A stretch of DNA of 64,000 nucleotides from Gerris lacustris (taxonomy: Eukaryota > Arthropoda > Insecta > Hemiptera > Gerridae), in contig OX578283.1 of NCBI GenBank assembly GCA_951217055.1, forward strand, positions 29,945,427-30,009,426, given 5' to 3'. Below, one piece after another: positions 61,021 through 64,000 of the stretch. Within the stretch, counting starts at the first letter, position 1. Each line of letters begins with the position of its first letter. The notes under the pieces are model-generated. The model ran no database searches, was not told where the DNA came from, and saw nothing but the letters and a program-made list of their open reading frames with translations. A program made the position numbers and the translations under genes.

Positions 61021-61860
61021 GTATATTTTTGGTTTCAATAATCGTACTTTTTTGGTGATTTTTTTTTTGTTAGCACTAATTATACAAAATAAGCAAATTA
61101 GTTTTACCTTCAGGTCATGAGTGAATAGCTCTAAAAAGGAACTGTTTCTTATGCGCCTCTATGACGTTGTTTCGTTATAAAATTTGTAGTAAATCATGTA
61201 TGCAACAACATTTCTATATTTATCATTATTTTTTTAGCTGATTCTATTGCAATGTCATCAATTTAATTTTATCTATTCATGTAGAAGTTCCTATCTTTAA
61301 TTGGGTAAATCCCGTTTCCTATCTACTTACAGGAACAGTAACTGAACTGCTTCTGAGGGTGCTAATGAATTCCATATGAGTGTTTGTCTCCTTTGAAGGA
61401 GGTCTTTTCGTTACGTATCATTATATATTATCATTATCATTATCCTAGCAGTGTACATATAGACGAAATGGTTAGAATAGAATATGTCTCTTAGTTTTAT
61501 ATAAATCTAATTAATATTTTAAGATCTTCAATATTTTTTTTTCACTTTTTTTAGCTATGAGAATAAAAGTAATCGGAAAATAAGCCAAATTTATATAACA
61601 TGACATGTCATGTATAATTTATGTAATATATAATCTATCTGATAAACTCGTACTAAACTCTTATATACAAGTACATAATTATCTCGTCTAATGTTTTTCG
61701 AGTTTTCGTAATTATGACCCGACTTCTCAACCTCTGCGTTTATATCTATTTTTTTAGGAACTAGATTGCTTCCTGGAAAACAACTTATATGGTTAAAGTG
61801 GTATTTAACTGTTCTACATTTTTTTTTTGTTAACCAAAATAGTCAGGACTGTTTTCAAGA
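61021..61860. other. Unassigned AT-rich DNA
   Basis: Nothing recognised. Confidence 0.5.
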
Positions 61861-61861
61861 T

Positions 61862-62885
<1,024 letters not shown>

Positions 62886-62889
62886 TGAT

Positions 62890-63160
62890 TGATAGATGAT
62901 TTAAATACCCCCTACACACTGCCCGACTCGACTGTTGACTCCGACCGTTCTTGTCGGGGCCTTGCCTAGACACACCCCGACCAAACGAGCCGACCAAATG
63001 AGCCGACTCGGCTACGAGTCCCGTTTAGCAGCAATGCTCGCGGTGCGTGGTTCACATCAAACTGACCAAATGGAAATGAAGCTGAGGTGAATGTGCAAGT
63101 CGGACAGTCGGACCCACCAACAACGCTACACACTCCGAACTGACAATAATACTAGCCTAT
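62890..63160. other. GC-richer block with repeated CCGAC/GTCGG words
   Basis: 'ctacacactgcccgactcg' at 62913 and 'gctacacactccgaactgac' at 63125 start similarly. Between them 'gagccgaccaaa', 'gagccgactcgg' and 'gtcggacagtcggac' recur. It is probably a decayed MITE; ends not proven. Confidence 0.4.
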
Positions 63161-63750
63161 AAAAACCAAGTTTTATTATAAATCCCTTATATGTATTTTT
63201 GCATTTTGGTTGTAAGGGTAAATATTGGTATTAATTCATTTTAATTTTAAATAATTAATTAAAAATTAATTAATTAGTAAAATTTAATTAATTAATTTGC
63301 TAGAATGCTTTTGTATTGGTTGATAGTCGATATGCCAAGTTTCAGCTCGATTGGATGACTTGAAGAGGGTTAACACGCCCTACAAAGATTTTATATACCT
63401 ACCAATTAATTAATTAATTAGTTGCCCGGCATCAGGTTTGCGCAAAATGTTTGATCGTGTATGGGGGCCTTTATGTCCCGTCCTGTTATAAGTTAATCCA
63501 ACTCAGATACACTTTCTTGAAAAAATTAACAATAAATGAACGAGCGTAGTGAGTTCTTCATTTCACAGACATTTAAAAGGTAAATAAAAATAAAAATGCC
63601 ATATATATAAGACCAAAATGCCAATTTTTCTACGCGAGTTCTTTACTCTCCGAATCACTAGTTAAGGATTTCATTTGTATTAAAATATAATGTATCTCCT
63701 CTTTCTAAAACTCCAATTAAGTCAGAACCGTTTTGCATTTTTTCTATTTA
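63161..63750. other. Unassigned AT-rich DNA with (TTAA) runs
   Basis: Repeated 'aattaatt' at 63250-63300 and 63403-63422. Nothing else recognised. Confidence 0.5.
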
Positions 63751-63752
63751 TT

Positions 63753-64000
63753 GCTTCCGAGCTTACCGAAGGTAACGGAAGCTACGTGATCGTTTTGAAG
63801 AACGAAAATTATTTAGGTCTCCGATTTCAAAACTTTCGAGATAGAAATCCGTTTCAGACATCAAGGAACATTTTTGGTTCTGTGTCTGTCTGTCGGTCCG
63901 TCGGTGTGTCGTTCAATTTTTGCAAACCAACATATCTTAAAAACTACCCGTCCGATTTTGATAAAATTTGGATGGTAGGTCATAATTAGCTCATTGTTGG
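63753..64000 (+). repeat. Rep-A copy running off the window end
   Basis: The hairpin end 63753-63782 is the best preserved in the window (7-bp outer and 5-bp inner stems, both perfect). Body follows through 'ctgtctgtcgg', 'ccaacatatcttaaaaacta', 'ccgattttgataaaatttgg' and 'gtaggtcataattag'. The 99-codon frame ends 'KIWMVGHN'. Confidence 0.9.

Overview
The window looks like intergenic or deep-intronic DNA from an AT-rich animal nuclear genome, most likely an arthropod; a parasitic copepod such as a sea louse is my guess from overall character, not something the sequence proves. I found no intact protein-coding gene, no rRNA or canonical tRNA gene, no CRISPR array and no bacterial-type operon. 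Almost every open frame of 60-130 codons is either an AT-rich chance frame, a (TA)n translation or a frame inside an interspersed repeat.

The content is layered transposable-element debris. Recognisable coding relics are: a Penelope-like element C-terminus with a GIY-YIG nuclease domain (about 21362-21960, minus); the C-terminal third of a pogo/Tigger-type transposase with a PHD-like zinc finger, inside a 1,970-bp element that still has perfect 20-bp inverted termini and TA flanks (33668-35637); and a Jockey-type LINE ORF1 with zinc-knuckle remnants (52490-53072, plus). Non-autonomous DNA elements with well-defined ends are: a 2,629-bp hAT-like element with a perfect 8-bp target-site duplication that carries a 61-bp satellite array and a head-to-head pair of another repeat (41070-43698); an 806-bp element with perfect 22-bp termini and an imperfect 8-bp duplication (49631-50436); a 231-bp MITE with a perfect 8-bp duplication (44472-44702); a 1,082-bp foldback element (37286-38367); and several shorter palindromic elements (5027, 7255, 16011, 38761, 48694, 56795, 57127, 59807).

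Several dispersed families recur: Rep-A (about 15 copies or pieces, with a 30-nt nested hairpin at one end and about 100-bp inverted termini), Rep-B (four copies, three of them interrupted by or inserted into other elements), Rep-C, Rep-D, Rep-E (5' region of a short conserved reading frame joined to a 134-bp hairpin), Rep-F and Rep-H. Several of these share a short core ending in CCGATTTTGATGAAATTTGG. Long (TA)n tracts occur about every 5 kb, and two lie at the same position inside Rep-H copies.

Region by region: 1-11 kb has Rep-A/B/C/F copies and small GC-richer MITE-like segments. 11-15 kb is mostly unique, with a GC-richer block at 13.26-13.94 kb and a 47-bp minisatellite. 15-21 kb holds the Rep-C and Rep-F foldback and a Rep-A copy. 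21-22 kb is the Penelope relic. 24-28 kb has tRNA/5S-like SINE candidates, Rep-B and a GC island. 28-33 kb is very AT-rich with the first Rep-E copy. 33-44 kb is the dense DNA-transposon zone. 44-53 kb contains the MITE, Rep-A/C/D and the nested Rep-B. 53-64 kb has the Rep-H, second Rep-E and complete Rep-A copies and the longest (TA)n tracts. Nothing here works as a pathway; the relations are of insertion order rather than function.
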